Shown here in pieces: positions 33,801 to 44,527 of a stretch of 64,000 nucleotides of DNA. The stretch comes from Oikopleura dioica. Lineage: Eukaryota; Chordata; Appendicularia; Copelata; Oikopleuridae. Both the position numbers and the translations under genes were made by a program. How positions within the stretch are numbered: position 1 is the first letter of the stretch; every line of letters starts with the position of its first letter. The DNA lies in NCBI GenBank assembly GCA_907165135.1, contig OU015568.1, positions 5,836,501 to 5,900,500 on the forward strand, given 5' to 3'. The notes under the pieces were generated by a model, which saw only the letters and a list, made by a program, of their open reading frames with translations, was not told the origin of the DNA and did no database searches.

Positions 33801-36425
33801 CTGCGACGGGGCCAAGCCGACCCGAAGGGGAGGCCAGGCCCGTTTATTCAATTCAGTCTGAGACGGGGCCAAGCCGACCCGAAGGAGAGGCCAGGCCCGT
33901 TTATACAATTCAGTCTGAGACGGGGCCAAGCCGACCCGAAGGGGAGGCCAGGCCCGTTCAAACAATTCAGTCTGAGACGAGGCCAAGCCGACCCGGAGGA
34001 GGAAAGGCCGGTTCAAACAATTCAGTCTGCGACGGGGCCAAGCCGACCCGAAGGAGAGGCCAGGCCCGTTTATACAATTCGGTCTGAACCGGGGCTAAGC
34101 CGACCCTGAGGGAGGCCAGGCCCGTTCAAACAATTCAGTCTGCGACGGGGCCAAGCCGACCCGAAGGAGAGGCCAGGCCCGTTTATACAATTCAGTCTGA
34201 GACGGGGCCAAGCCGACCCTGAGGGGTGGCCAGGCCCGTTTATTCACTTCAGTCTGAGACGGGGCCAAGCCGACCCGGAGGGAGGCCAGGCCCGTTCAAA
34301 CAATTCAGTCTGCGACGGGGCCAAGCCGACCCGAAGGGGAGGCCAGGCCCGTTTATTCAATTCAGTCTGAGACGGGGCCAAGCCGACCCGAAGGAGAGGC
34401 CAGGCCCGTTTATACAATTCAGTCTGAGACGGGGCCAAGCCGACCCGAAGGGGAGGCCAGGCCCGTTCATACAATTCAGTCTGAGACGGGTCCAAGCCGA
34501 CCCGGAGGGGAGGAAAGGCCGGTTCAAACAATTCAGTCTGCGACGGGGCCAAGCCGACCCGAAGGAGAGGCCAGGCCCGTTTATACAATTCGGTCTGAGA
34601 CGGGGCTAAGCCGACCCGAAGGGGAGGCCAGGCCCGTTTATTCAATTCAGTCTGAGACGGGGCCAAGCCAGACTGAATTGTATAAACGGGCCTGGCCTCC
34701 CTTCGGGTCGGCTTGGCCCCGTCTTAGACTGAATTGTTTGAACGGGCCTGGCCTCTCCTCAGGGTCGGCTTGGCCCCGTCTCAGACTAATTGTATAAACG
34801 GGCCTGGCCTCCCCTTCGGGTCGGCTTGGCCCCGTCTCAAACTGAATTGTTTGAACGGGCCTGGCCTCCCCTCAGGGTCGGCTTGGCCCCGTCTCAGACT
34901 GAATTGTATAAACGGGCCTGGCCTCTCCTTCGTGAAATGATTTTATGAATGTTCTTAATTTATGTTTCAATTTGATATACATATTGCTGCTATTTTGTTC
35001 ATTTCTGCGCTTGAACCACCATGAACCACCATGAACCGCAATAATAACCGGGCGGTTGAACTTCTGAATATGTTCAAACGATTCGCTGTTGAAAATTAAT
35101 TCATTTGATATACATATTTCTACATTTTGACCTATTTCCGGGTATGAACCGCGACGAACCGGAAGCACAACCGGCTGGTCAAAAATACCACTCCATTTTG
35201 TTCAGTAATTTATAAGCTTCAATTTGAGCTATAAAACATCATCATAGCATGCTTATATCAGAAGTTGATAATATTGGATTTTCGTATCTGGCTGCTTGCG
35301 TCAACTTTGGAGCTCTAGAATTATATGAAGGAAGTACTCCGCAATAATAAATTTCATATGTATCGATGCATCTTGCGCTTATCTTTCACATGGTAGGCAT
35401 CAAATTATCAAAATCGATCTAGCACGCACTCAAAAGCCGCTTCTAATCAAACAAGTGCTTTTTCTTGCTAAAAATCCCCCAAAAAGGGGGTAAGATGACT
35501 CATATCGAAAATTCTGCAAGTGCAGTTTTTCAAGGCTTGTCTTGGTGCATATGTTCTGAAAGTATGGGGAGATTTTTCAAAAGAGCCTGAAAAATAGAAA
35601 ACACCGCGGTAAGCCTAGCTATGGACCATAGCTCACCTAAGCCTTCCCTTGACGAGAAAGCTCGGGTACCAATTGGTATTGTCTGCTCAAAATAAAGTAC
35701 AGAAAAATCTGCCAAGGCAAAAAGAGCAGATTATAGATAGCGATTCATATATAAAAAATATTTTCATAACTTTATTATAACCAAGGGAATCTTGATTTTT
35801 ACGAAGATGATTTCGAGGTTCATAATCGAAATCTCCGTAAAAATAACCATATAAGGCGAGTTTTCATAAAATTTCAATCTTCATTCTTTTTATCTTCACT
35901 TTTAACCGGCTGAGCTTGATCCGATTTTGCAGCTAAGTTCCCCTTGTTTGTGTTAACTTTGGCTCAATCCATCTCACACCGAGCCTTGCTCAGAGTTGGT
36001 GCTAGGAGCAGTCTCTGCGGGACCTCCCAGTGGGTAGCACATGTCGGTGAACCTCTTGCATCCTATTTGCACAGCTTGACATCATGCCCGTACCTGCCCA
36101 CTGTGAGTTTTTAGCACCAACACAAAGCGGAGTGAGCCTTGGTAACATGAACCAATCAGAGACGAGAAAACCCCTAAGATACTTCCGAATCTTTTGCCCA
36201 CCCTAGTTTATCATTCAGGACCTTATGTCATTATTTAGGAGTGTACTGAGCTGTGTGATTTGCATGGAAAGATACAACGAGGGCGACCATTTCTGCTGCG
36301 TGCTTCCTTGTGGTCATCGATTTGGAAATACCTGCATCAAAGCATCGATAGCGCAGCGCCCGAAATGTCCGACTTGTAACAAACCATGCAAAGTTGAACA
36401 ACTCATCAAAATCTTCGTTAATTGA
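27882..36425 (+). CDS. Gene C: coiled-coil / RING protein without kinase domain, last intron expanded
   Basis: Exons: 27882-27976 (MSSSSYWGKAAPKQQ), 28027-28596, 28843-29392, 29437-29640, 29685-29850 and a RING exon 36239-36425. Frames join across the first four introns. The N-terminal part is disordered (SGDEEGEQTG), followed by a long coiled coil (NQELENDLRMKEQQLKNQQ, KLKNNYNALIDELEKQEA). The RING exon reads CVICMERY, CGHRFGNTC, CPTCNKPC. Compared with gene A the kinase block is absent. The final intron is about 6.4 kb because of inserted elements, against 44 bases in gene A. The RING exon is one base shorter at its 5' junction than in gene A, which would put it out of frame; this may be a defect. 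A ubiquitin-ligase scaffold is the likely role. Confidence 0.65.
28644..28803. mobile_element. Small hAT-like MITE (160 bp) in an intron of gene C
   Basis: Ends CTAGGGTGGGCAAA and TTTTGCCCACTCTAG match the ends of the large foldback element. Flanks share CTTGAT. It lies between two exons that splice cleanly. Confidence 0.75.
30208..30430. mobile_element. MITE with ends CCGGTCAAGGTACTCC
   Basis: GCCGGTCAAGGTACTCCAAA at 30208 and its complement ending near 30430. Lies in the last intron of gene C, immediately left of the foldback element. Confidence 0.7.
31385..32720 (+). repeat. Tandem repeat of about 290 bp
   Basis: Units start near 31390, 31680, 31970 and 32262, each with CAACCGCCCGGTTATTCTTG and ending AGAGGTTCAATATGG. 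About four and a half copies; the last unit is diverged. No coding capacity. Confidence 0.85.
32815..34675 (+). repeat. 60-bp minisatellite, about 31 units
   Basis: Consensus includes TTCAGTCTGAGACGGGGCC, AAGCCGACCCGAAGG and GGCCAGGCCCGTT. The unit is close to 60 bases, a multiple of three, so open frames of up to 140 codons appear on both strands with a 20-residue period (GLAPSQTELYKRAWP). I treat these as by-products, not genes. Confidence 0.9.
34676..34935 (-). repeat. Inverted end of the 60-bp minisatellite
   Basis: At about 34670 the array switches orientation (GCCAAGCCAGACTGAATTG) and about four units follow in reverse. This switch is the centre of the foldback structure. Confidence 0.85.
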
Positions 36426-37240
36426 GCCTGAAAATTGAAATGTTCTTTTTGCTAAAAAATTATCAATAAACTATCATCTATAAAGAAAAAATAAAATATA
36501 AATTTATTTTTTATAAACGAATTTTGAAGAATTCAGTATTTATCAAAAGCCTCAGTGAATTTGAAGGAGTGGCAAAATAGTAATTTGCGCCGAGCATGTC
36601 TTACAGCTGATGTTGATTAATAATTCCGAAGATTGGAATTTCGCATTTTCGCAGTTTAGAAAAAATGCGCGAAACGTGTGTTTTAGAATATTCATCTCGT
36701 AACATTCCATTTTTCGCGCGCGATCAGCTTGCGAAAACGAATCTAATCGAAAAATTTTAAGAAATATCGTTAATTATTGAATTATCCGAAAGCTGCTGAT
36801 AAATAACTTGAAAAACCTCTCCTCAAATGGGTCGAAAGTAAGACAAAAATACAGTATTTTTTGACTCAAATTCGCCCCAATTCTTTTTGATAAAACCGCC
36901 AATCAGTAAAAATAACTCCCCAAAAAGCGGGCCACGTTGCAATTCTCAAAATTTTTCGTGAATTCTTTTGAGTTTTGACCTTCTTTTATTTACCTTTTAG
37001 AAGTCATCTTTTTAAGTTTCTTCCTGTTGGCTGGTTTTTGCTGCATCTATGCAAAAATCGTCAGCTTTGAAGATCCGTATCTCGCAAAAAGGTTTGAATA
37101 TTCGGAATACGTAGACAGGAATTCGCAAGTTGAAATTATGTGAACTGAGGCTCTAATTTCGGCTCAAAGAAAGGAATCAAGAGCTCAATTTGAGCTTTCA
37201 ACTTTTCAAATTGAAAATTTGCAATTTCGAAAATTCCGGA
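36426..37240. other. Spacer after gene C
   Basis: AT-rich, no gene recognised; AATAAA-like signals for gene C lie near 36465. Confidence 0.4.
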
Positions 37241-37249
37241 CTCTGATTC

Positions 37250-37645
37250 GGGCTTCGCGAGCAGAAGAGAAAACCTGACTCAGGCAGAGTTCGAAATCGG
37301 AGCGAAAAATCAAAAGGCTAGGCTAGGCTAGGTAGCGTTCTAGGCGAATTCGCCTAGGTGATTTTGAACCCTGGACTCAGGTTGCTGAAAAAGCTTCGAT
37401 AAAAGCCGCGTAGCGGCTTTCTAAAATCAAGCCGCGAAGCGGCTTCGCCAGATTTAAATTTTTGACCGAAATGATAGTTTTGAAAAGCCGCTTCGCGGCT
37501 TCTTTTAAAAAGCCGCTACGCTAAATAATAAATAAAATTATTATTTCGGTCTTAAATTAAAATCTGGCGAAGCCGCTTCGCGGCTTTGTTTTAAAAAGCC
37601 GCTACGCGGCTTTTTATTAAATATCTTCCTGACCCCGACTCCGGT
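37250..37645. repeat. Degenerate M1 MITE remnants with AAGCCGC/GCGGCTT palindromes
   Basis: Contains AGAGAAAACCTGACTCAGG, GACTCAGGTTGC and at least four blocks of the form AAGCCGC..GCGGCTT. No clear ends or target duplication; probably nested copies. A CTAGG tandem tract lies at 37318-37342. Confidence 0.55.
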
Positions 37646-37649
37646 GTTT

Positions 37650-39330
37650 TACCGTCTTTTCCCTATTATTAATTAAGCCAGCCTTAATAAAGGTAAAACA
37701 AAAAGTGCGTAGCTGTCGAAAAATGGTTCGAAAAAGAGATGGATCCATCTAACGTGGACTGGGTAGATAGGCGACCACGATTCTCGCGATCGGGTTTCTG
37801 TTTTGATTTGAAAGTGTGGTTGATGAAGGAAATCACCGCGTCATTCAACACGGCTCATAGGGTCAATTTTTCGTGATAATAAATTTTCTATTACCGCCGC
37901 TGCTTTAATTTTTCAAGCTGCAGGCTAATTTTATTCATTTATGGAAACAATTTTTTGTCAATAAAAAATACGCATTGCTGAAAAGAGTAATCAGTTTTCA
38001 TGTTTTCTTTTCAGCAGCAAAGTCGAGAACAATCGGATGGGCTTTGGACCTCTCTGCTGGATGTTATCTCGTCGGTCGAGAAGATACTGTGACAGGAACT
38101 CAAGAATTATCAATCTTTTTCCATGGAAAAGCGCATTTACCTTTGAGAGGCGAATTTTCTGAGCCAATTTGGCATATTGTTTCTGGGTCAGATATTTTGG
38201 GATTTCGGTCTTTCCTTTAAATTTTTGCTTTTTCAAAAGACCGAGATTTTTCTGCCGCGACTTAATAGTGAAGATGAATTACTCGCAAATTTTTCCGCTG
38301 AGCTAGCTCAGAAATTTTGATGTGAGAGTCAGCTCAGCTCAATTTTTCTAAAGAAAGCCAGCTCAGCTCAGCTCAATGATTCTTCGAAAAGAGCCAGCTC
38401 AGCTCAGAAAAAATTTCAAAAATTTTCCTCCCTTGATGCTGAGAGAATGTTTACCTCAAAGTATTTCCGAAGCTGAGAATTGTAAAATTGCCTTTCTCCG
38501 AGAATAGTGGAGAAAAAAGAAAAATCGGAAAAAATCGCATTTTTGAAAAAATAATATTCATCGACGATTTTTAAAGAAGTTGAAGATGTTCGTTTGAATA
38601 TTCTAGAGCTACTGTTTTACCTTGAAAACACACGTGACTAGTAGCCTATGAGTCATAATTTATGCCCCTAGGCAAAAAAATATTTTTCTAGCACAACTTT
38701 TACGCTCTTTCAGATGAGCACATAAAAAGGGGGTCATTTTTGCCCGAAAATTTCTTATTGAAATTCGTCTACAAGTAGTGTTTCAACTTTGTACCAGGTT
38801 CGACTTGACGAAAGAAACGATGAGTCATCAATGATGAGAGAAAATTCTTGGGGCAGCTATTTTTGGATAAAATGGAATACACTCGAAAAACGTGAAAACG
38901 ATGAGCCAGTGTTAACTCATCAAGCCGTGTTTCCTCGCGTAAATGGGTTAAAATCCAGCTTGGATTGAGGCTGTTTATATGTCTTTCAATCAAAGCCATA
39001 TCTCTCCTCTCAATTCTCCCTAGAAATTTTTCGACAAAAATTTTTACGAAAAAAATTGAAAAGAAACTGTTTAGGAAATTGAATCATAAATATCGCAAAT
39101 GAATGCATATGAAAATCTGGTTGTCTCCTGATCCGATCAACCAAATCGCCAAAGCCAAACACCCTTTCCCAGAAAATGGAACGTGGCTCAATCCGCGGCT
39201 CAATTCGCGTGGCGGAAATTATTTTTGATAAACTTTTCAAAACAGTGCCAGGTTACCGAGTTTTTTATCGTTTATCGCAAAAAGCGAAACAACGTTTTTA
39301 AAAAACTTTGTTTTAGAGACAAAAAAAATT
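37650..39330. other. Non-coding region, no gene supported
   Basis: Short open frames exist (for example 37975-38220) but show no family resemblance or splice logic. 38290-38410 has short AGCTC tracts like those in the AGCTGAG MITEs. Confidence 0.4.
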
Positions 39331-39339
39331 TGGTTAAAA

Positions 39340-39565
39340 TCGGCAACCTGCGTGGAAATCCTGAGTCAGGGTTCTGGAAGGTTTTCAACGAAAAGCCGCG
39401 TAGCGGCTTTTAAAACGAAGCCGCAAAGCGGCTTTGAAAGGAATTTTAAAGAGATAAGGGTGATCTTATTTTTGAAGCCCCTCTGCGGCTTCGTGTCGAA
39501 AAAAAGCCGCGGCGCGGCCATTCGTTAAAACGTTTCGACGACCCTGAGTCAGGATTACCGCACAT
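39340..39565. mobile_element. MITE, family M1, worn
   Basis: Ends GGCAACCTGCGTGGAAATCC and a reverse partner CCCTGAGTCAGG; loop holds several AAGCCGC..GCGGCTT blocks. Confidence 0.65.
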
Positions 39566-40313
39566 TTTGCTGGATCGTTCATTTTATTCTTTCGGCTAAA
39601 GAAGTGTTTATTTCATCCAAAAAGCGCAGTGAATATTCAATCGATTTTCAAAGGGTCTTAAATTCGCAGCTGAGTCAAGCGAAAATGAGCCAAAATGAAG
39701 CCAAAGCGGTGTTGACGTGTTCCATTTCGGGAAAAAGGATGCCAAGTCGCGATAACTCTCCTCATTAGTCAACTGATGGCGGTAAGTTGGGTAACCTTAG
39801 AGCATCAAGACTCGATGGCGGGTTATTTTGATGTCAACCGCTACGTTTCTTCATTTTTCTTGGGTTCGAAAATTTACACTGTTGATGAAACTACAACTAC
39901 TTTTTACCGTCATAGATTTTCCACTTGCGGTGGCTAGTTGTTTTGCTTATCATTAAGATTTTAAGGGGCAAGAATCAGAAAGTAACGGTCTTGAACCCGA
40001 AACTTCGTGAACTTTGAGGGATTTTAGCCGCGCTTTCAGCGGCTTTTATTTTTATGAACTGAAAGCCGCGCATGGCTTTTTGATATTTGGTCATTAGGCG
40101 CTAGAAATTTCGGAAGAATAATTATTTGAAGAAGTTTTTAAAGTTATTTTCTTATCATAATATAAATATCTAATTTATTAGTTATTTTTTATAATTAATT
40201 ATTAAAATAATAAATATCAATACACAAAGATGTAATTGTTAATAATTTATTTATTTATTATAGAATTAAATTTGAATAATTTATTTTATCAATAAATCAA
40301 TTAATTTATTGAT
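39566..40313. other. Non-coding AT-rich region
   Basis: Strongly AT-rich from 40130. No gene recognised. Confidence 0.4.
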
Positions 40314-40322
40314 TTACTGAAT

Positions 40323-40674
40323 AGGGTTGGCCAAAAAAAGGGATGGTCCTTCGATTTCCTTTAAACTTTCCTTGATTCATTATTTGGGTCCATATAATAA
40401 ATATTTTCAAAAAATTCCCCTGGAGAATCACCCGCTGAGTAATTTGATGCTAATCCCAAGCTTATCTTCTGCATACTTACTGAGAAAAAGGGTAAAACTT
40501 GAATACTAAAAATCCGCCTACGCGAAAAATACAGTTTTGTATACCGATTTTCGAGGTCTTCCGCTCAACTTGATGATTCATATGGGGTATCAAAATGTTC
40601 GTCTCGTCGAGATCTATCAGAAACTGCAATAAAATTCGCTGAAATGAGACCTCACTTTTTCTTGGCCTACCCTA
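40323..40674. mobile_element. hAT-like MITE (352 bp), ends AGGGTTGGCC
   Basis: Left end AGGGTTGGCCAAAAAAAGG, right end CTTTTTCTTGGCCTACCCTA. The 9-mer TTACTGAAT occurs exactly on both sides (40314-40322 and 40675-40683), a target duplication of 8 or 9 bases. Confidence 0.8.
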
Positions 40675-40863
40675 TTACTGAATTTTAAATTTAATAAATG
40701 TATCCATAATTTAATTCAATTTTTTTGAGAAAAGATAAGAAAATTGACAATAAGAGTAAAATTTTTTTGTTTATTTTTTACTTCCGGTGTGCTCGATGAG
40801 TAGGAAACCAGCGTGAAGAAAACTATCAGAGCTTCAGAAATAATTTTCTTTATTTTTGAGAAG

Positions 40864-41073
40864 ATGGTTAACGACAATACCGATTTCTTTAGCTTTTTGA
40901 CTGAAGAGCAAAAAGCCGCGTTTGAGAACTTGCAAAAGGCGCAGAAGGATTTCTTCGATGTCTTGTCAAGTGCGGAATTGACTGAATACACGCTCTACTA
41001 CAGAGACCAGATCGACAAGGGATTTCGATGGGGATGGCGGGACCAAGAAGATAGTCGACCTGCTTCTTCTTAA
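40864..41073 (+). CDS. Small unrecognised protein or terminal exon
   Basis: Starting MVNDNTDFFSFLTEEQK, this 69-residue frame is helix-like and rich in charged residues, with FENLQKAQKDFFDVLSSAEL in the centre, and ends RDQEDSRPASS. AATAAA follows at about 41098. Base composition differs from the AT-rich surroundings, which supports coding. It could be the last exon of a larger gene whose 5' part I could not find. No function is proposed. Confidence 0.45.
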   Translation: MVNDNTDFFSFLTEEQKAAFENLQKAQKDFFDVLSSAELTEYTLYYRDQIDKGFRWGWRDQEDSRPASS

Positions 41074-41089
41074 TAAAAAACCTGAGAAA

Positions 41090-42471
41090 ATTTTCAGAAT
41101 AAACTGAACTGTCTAAAAAGGTCTTATTGACTTGTCTGAGCAGGAATGGATCTACCAAAGCACTCAAAAATCACCAACGTGTTTAAGTTTTTGATTCTCG
41201 CAAATCAAGAGTCCACCTTTTTCTTTTCAAAAGGTTCATTCAATACGCACTTTTTAGTACTTAGTTTTTGAGTTATTGAGGTCAATCTGTTCTTTTCCGA
41301 ACTAAGGGCAATTACCACTAGATCAAAGTCTTATTATGAATTTGGTTAGCTATTCAGGTTAGCATTCAGAATCGCCCCAAAGCAAGAATTTTTTTAACAA
41401 AAAATGGTGTAGCGCAGAACAATTTTGAGCCGGAAATTGGCATAAATCCAGAAATTCCGATAAAACGTTGCATAAAAATTTCACTAACTGGAGGGACTGC
41501 TGGCTAGGCTTGGCAAACTGTGCTGAAAACCTGAAAATGAAAATCTGCGTAGCGGCTTTCTCCTAAAAATTAGCCGCAATAGCACTATTTGTGTCTAATT
41601 TTCGCGGCTTCGTATTTTTTAAAAAATGCCGCTTTCCGAGCCCAGATTGCTGGATTTTGAAAATTACTGCTTTTTTTTTCTTTAAAAAAACCCTAAAAAA
41701 AGAAGAACTCTTAGAATTCAAAAGGAAGTCACTTGAGTGATGAATATTTTCAAAACTGCGTTTGACGCGTTACCACAAAAGTGAGTACGTCTTTTAGTTG
41801 CCTTTTTTAGAGCATTTATGCATTCCAGCACTTGAGCATGTTCATTTCTTCGAGTGCTTTTTCTCCCCTATGACTTGGTAATTCACTTTTCGTAGGAAAT
41901 TCTGGTGAAATAAAGACTTGAAAAAAATATGAAAAAAAAAACTTTTTTTCAGGGTCATTTTTCTGATTATTTTTTGAAGAAATCAAAAATATATTTAATA
42001 AAAATTAAATAAATTGATAATAAACAAATTTTTTTAGGGTCCCCTTATTGGGGAGGTTTTGCGTAGAAATTTTCAACCAGTCAAAAGCCTGGATTCGGCG
42101 AACCGGCCAATCAGCAGCCAAGTAGCCGCCAACGCAAAATTTGTTGAAAATTTTTTGTCGGTTCCAGACACCATCCCCCCTTATTTTCCAAAAAGCTGAT
42201 AGAAAAGAACCTTGGAGCATTAAAATTTTATTTCTCCCCTTCGCTTCTTTTTTCGTAATACCCCTAGTTGACGCGTCGAACACGCAATTCCCGTCATCAG
42301 CATCATTGCCGCGCGATCGAGATCTCTCATGGTGGCGCTGCTTCGCTCCCTTGCGCGATTGCGCCGCGGCGATTTAAAGCGCGCACCGCTAATGCGCATC
42401 TTCACAAAACAATTCCTTTTCATTCATCCCCTTTTTTCAAGAGTTGAGATAAATTTTTGAAAACATCAAAC
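41090..42471. other. Non-coding region with one worn M1 MITE
   Basis: 41508-41655 carries a degenerate M1 copy (GGCAAACTGTGCTGAAAACC, CCGAGCCCAGATT). 42260-42400 is unusually CG-rich and lies just 5' of the PLA2-like gene, so it may include its promoter. Confidence 0.4.
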
Positions 42472-44172
42472 ATGAAGCTTTTTCTCGCGCTTTCAATTTT
42501 CGGGTCTGCAATGAGCACGATTGTGAGAAGAAGCGCGGGAGCTGTGAAGATGAGCTTTTCTGGAGAAGAGAGCAGCTTTGAGCTCGATAAGATTCTAGCG
42601 GAGATTACTAACGGAACAGGTAGACAATAGTTTTAGACTATTTGAGTCTAAATTTGGTCGAAAATCGATATTTCAAACGACAAACTCTAAATTTTGGTCA
42701 AAAATATCAAAAATTTAGCCATTAAATCGACAAATTTGTCAGAAAATCGATTTTTAAATCGAAAAAATCTAAATTTTAGTCAAAAATATTGAAATTTTTG
42801 TCGAAAAACTCAAAGTTTTGTGCATAAATGAAGGAATTTCGAGTTTTTCGACTCAAAATTTGATATTTTTTATTTTTTTGGCTAAAAATTAGACTTTTCG
42901 ATTTCCAAATAGATTCATTTTGTCAAAATTTACGATTTTATGGGTAAATTTTTGATATGTTCGACTTAAATTTAGTCTTAAATATCGATTTTTTTGACCA
43001 ATTTTTTGAATTTTTCGACTTCATTTTCGATATGAAAACTTGTTTTCGAGTCGGAAACATTTCGACTAATTTTTAGACTTTCTCTTTTCAAACTACCCTT
43101 AGCCATAAAAATCAAATGATATATCCTCCGTTTGCAAAATCCTTTTCTAGTGGATGACATCGAAGAAGAAATCCGCCGAAACATGGGAATGGTCCCCGCG
43201 TTTGGCCTCGCTTCGCGGCGAACAAACGAAGTGATCGAGCGTAAGTTTCGAAATCTAAAAATTCTAGTTCTTTGGCTCCAAAGAGAGAAGCTCTTTGGCA
43301 GGTATTGTTACTACGGCTGCCACTGCCTGCCGGAAGGAACGCACAACATCGCAAGAGGAGGCTATGGCAAGCCGGTCGATGATTTGGACGCGAGTTGCAG
43401 GCGCTTCGGACAGTGCTACCAGTGTTTAATTGACGAGCACAAGGATGACAAATTCAACATCAACGGCGTCACGGAATGCAAAGGAGAAGAGATCGGCTAC
43501 CAATTCGAGTTGCTGGAAGACGAATATGGAAACAAGTCCATTCAGTGCATGAACAAGGTAAATCAACGAGTGAAAGATTAAATTCGAGCCTAAAATACGA
43601 GAAGCCGCTTGCGTCTTCGAGTCAAATATAACTTTAGCAGCGCGAAGCGCGGCTTTTACTTTTCCTTTGCTCAAAACTTATGAATAATTATCTTAAAACT
43701 CATGAAAAACGAGAAGAATAAAAGCCGCGCTTCACGCGGCTTATTTTTTAATTTGACTCGAAGCCGCAAGCGGCTTCTCGGTTTCAGAACTTTTTGATTA
43801 CAATATTTTAGCTTGGCTCCTGTAGAAGAAATATCTGCGAGTGCGACAAACAACTGGCTGAGGGACTCTACGAACACGAACTTAGTTGGGACGAAAAGTA
43901 ACGAACTCAGAAAAGATTTCATTTGAGCAAACAAAATTTTAGATTTCACTCAAGAAGAAGCGGATTCGACAGAAATGACTCTTGCGCTCTTCCTGCTTCG
44001 AACCGTTAGTTTTTAGAAAATCAAACCTCCAATCTTACTTTCTTCCCTAGCTGGTGTGCGATTCGAAGAATGCTGCGGCTCCAGAACGACTTTTCCATTC
44101 AACGAGCCAAAGAACAACATGCAGTGCTGCGAAGGCCCCCTTTCCCTGCCAAATGGCCAATGCTCTTCCTAA
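42472..44172 (+). CDS. Secreted PLA2-like protein with galaxin-like tail, catalytic residues lost
   Basis: Exons: 42472-42619, 43151-43557, 43812-43897, 43943-44004 and 44051-44172; phases agree and all introns are GT-AG. Signal peptide MKLFLALSIFGSAMS. The PLA2 signature is present: YYGCHCLPEG, GGYGKPVDDLD, SCRRFGQCYQC, then CRRNICECDKQLAE. In active enzymes the second helix reads CCxxHDxC; here it reads SCRRFGQC, so both the catalytic His and the Ca-binding Asp are replaced, and the Ca loop is enlarged. The C-terminus has an ECCG...MQCC pair like galaxin repeats. A structural or binding role outside the cell fits better than lipase activity. Larvacean house proteins (oikosins) would be one candidate group, an inference. 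Confidence 0.8.
43558..43811. repeat. Palindromic AAGCCGC element in an intron of the PLA2-like gene
   Basis: GAGAAGCCGCTTGCG and its reverse partner CGCAAGCGGCTTCTC, with GCGCGGCTTTT and AAAAGCCGCGC inside. It fills most of the 254-base intron. Confidence 0.6.
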
Positions 44173-44448
44173 ATCGCGCCCCTTTCTAAATCTGTAAATA
44201 GCGACCTTGACGCCTTCTTTCGAAATTATCGAGACAAGATGAAAAATGAAAAAAAATTTCAAAATCTGTTCTGTTGTAAAATACACTTTCATCGATTCTG
44301 TTTTTATTTACTTTTGGTATTTTTCTTGAAACTGACGCGAAAAGGGGTTGAAGAAAGATCGCCTTCAGAAAGTCGAATTCGCTCGGCGAAGTTTTTAAGT
44401 CTTCCTTGATTTCAATTTTTTTCAAGAAAAAGCGTTGTGACACCCTTT
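44173..44448. other. 3' flank of the PLA2-like gene
   Basis: No additional gene recognised. Confidence 0.4.
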
Positions 44449-44527
44449 TTGAGGCGACCCCTGAGTCAGGTTCTGAAGAGCTCTACTGACCCTGACTCAG
44501 GTTTCTTAAACAGGTCGCCGAGCCTAG
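44449..44527. mobile_element. Very short M1 MITE (79 bp)
   Basis: GGCGACCCCTGAGTCAGG and CCTGACTCAGG with GGTCGCCGAGCC at the right end; almost only the inverted ends remain. Confidence 0.7.

Larger units (their letters stand above)
30454..36206. mobile_element. Foldback hAT-like element (5.75 kb) carrying satellite arrays
   Basis: Outer ends CTAGGGTGGGC and GCCCACCCTAG. Long inverted arms, about 30540-31500 on the left and 34950-36140 on the right, are similar over more than 900 bases. Flanking 8-mers TAAATCAT and TTTATCAT agree at six positions, compatible with a worn 8-base duplication. GGGTGGGCAAA-type ends and 8-base duplications are typical of hAT elements. No transposase was found. 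The interior consists of two tandem arrays listed separately. Insertion in an intron explains why the RING exon of gene C lies 6 kb from its partner. Confidence 0.75.

Noticed and set aside
32706-34666. Long open frames in the 60-bp minisatellite as genes
   Set aside because: They exist on both strands and follow only from the repeat length; no start, splice or family support.
37975-38220. 81-codon frame as a gene
   Set aside because: An equally long frame lies on the opposite strand; no family or splice support.
40327-40509. Open frame of 60 codons
   Set aside because: Lies wholly inside the 352-base MITE and is not conserved in character with a protein.
43241-43267. 27-base intron in the PLA2-like gene
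   Set aside because: The segment is in frame without stops and the unspliced reading aligns better with the PLA2 first helix.
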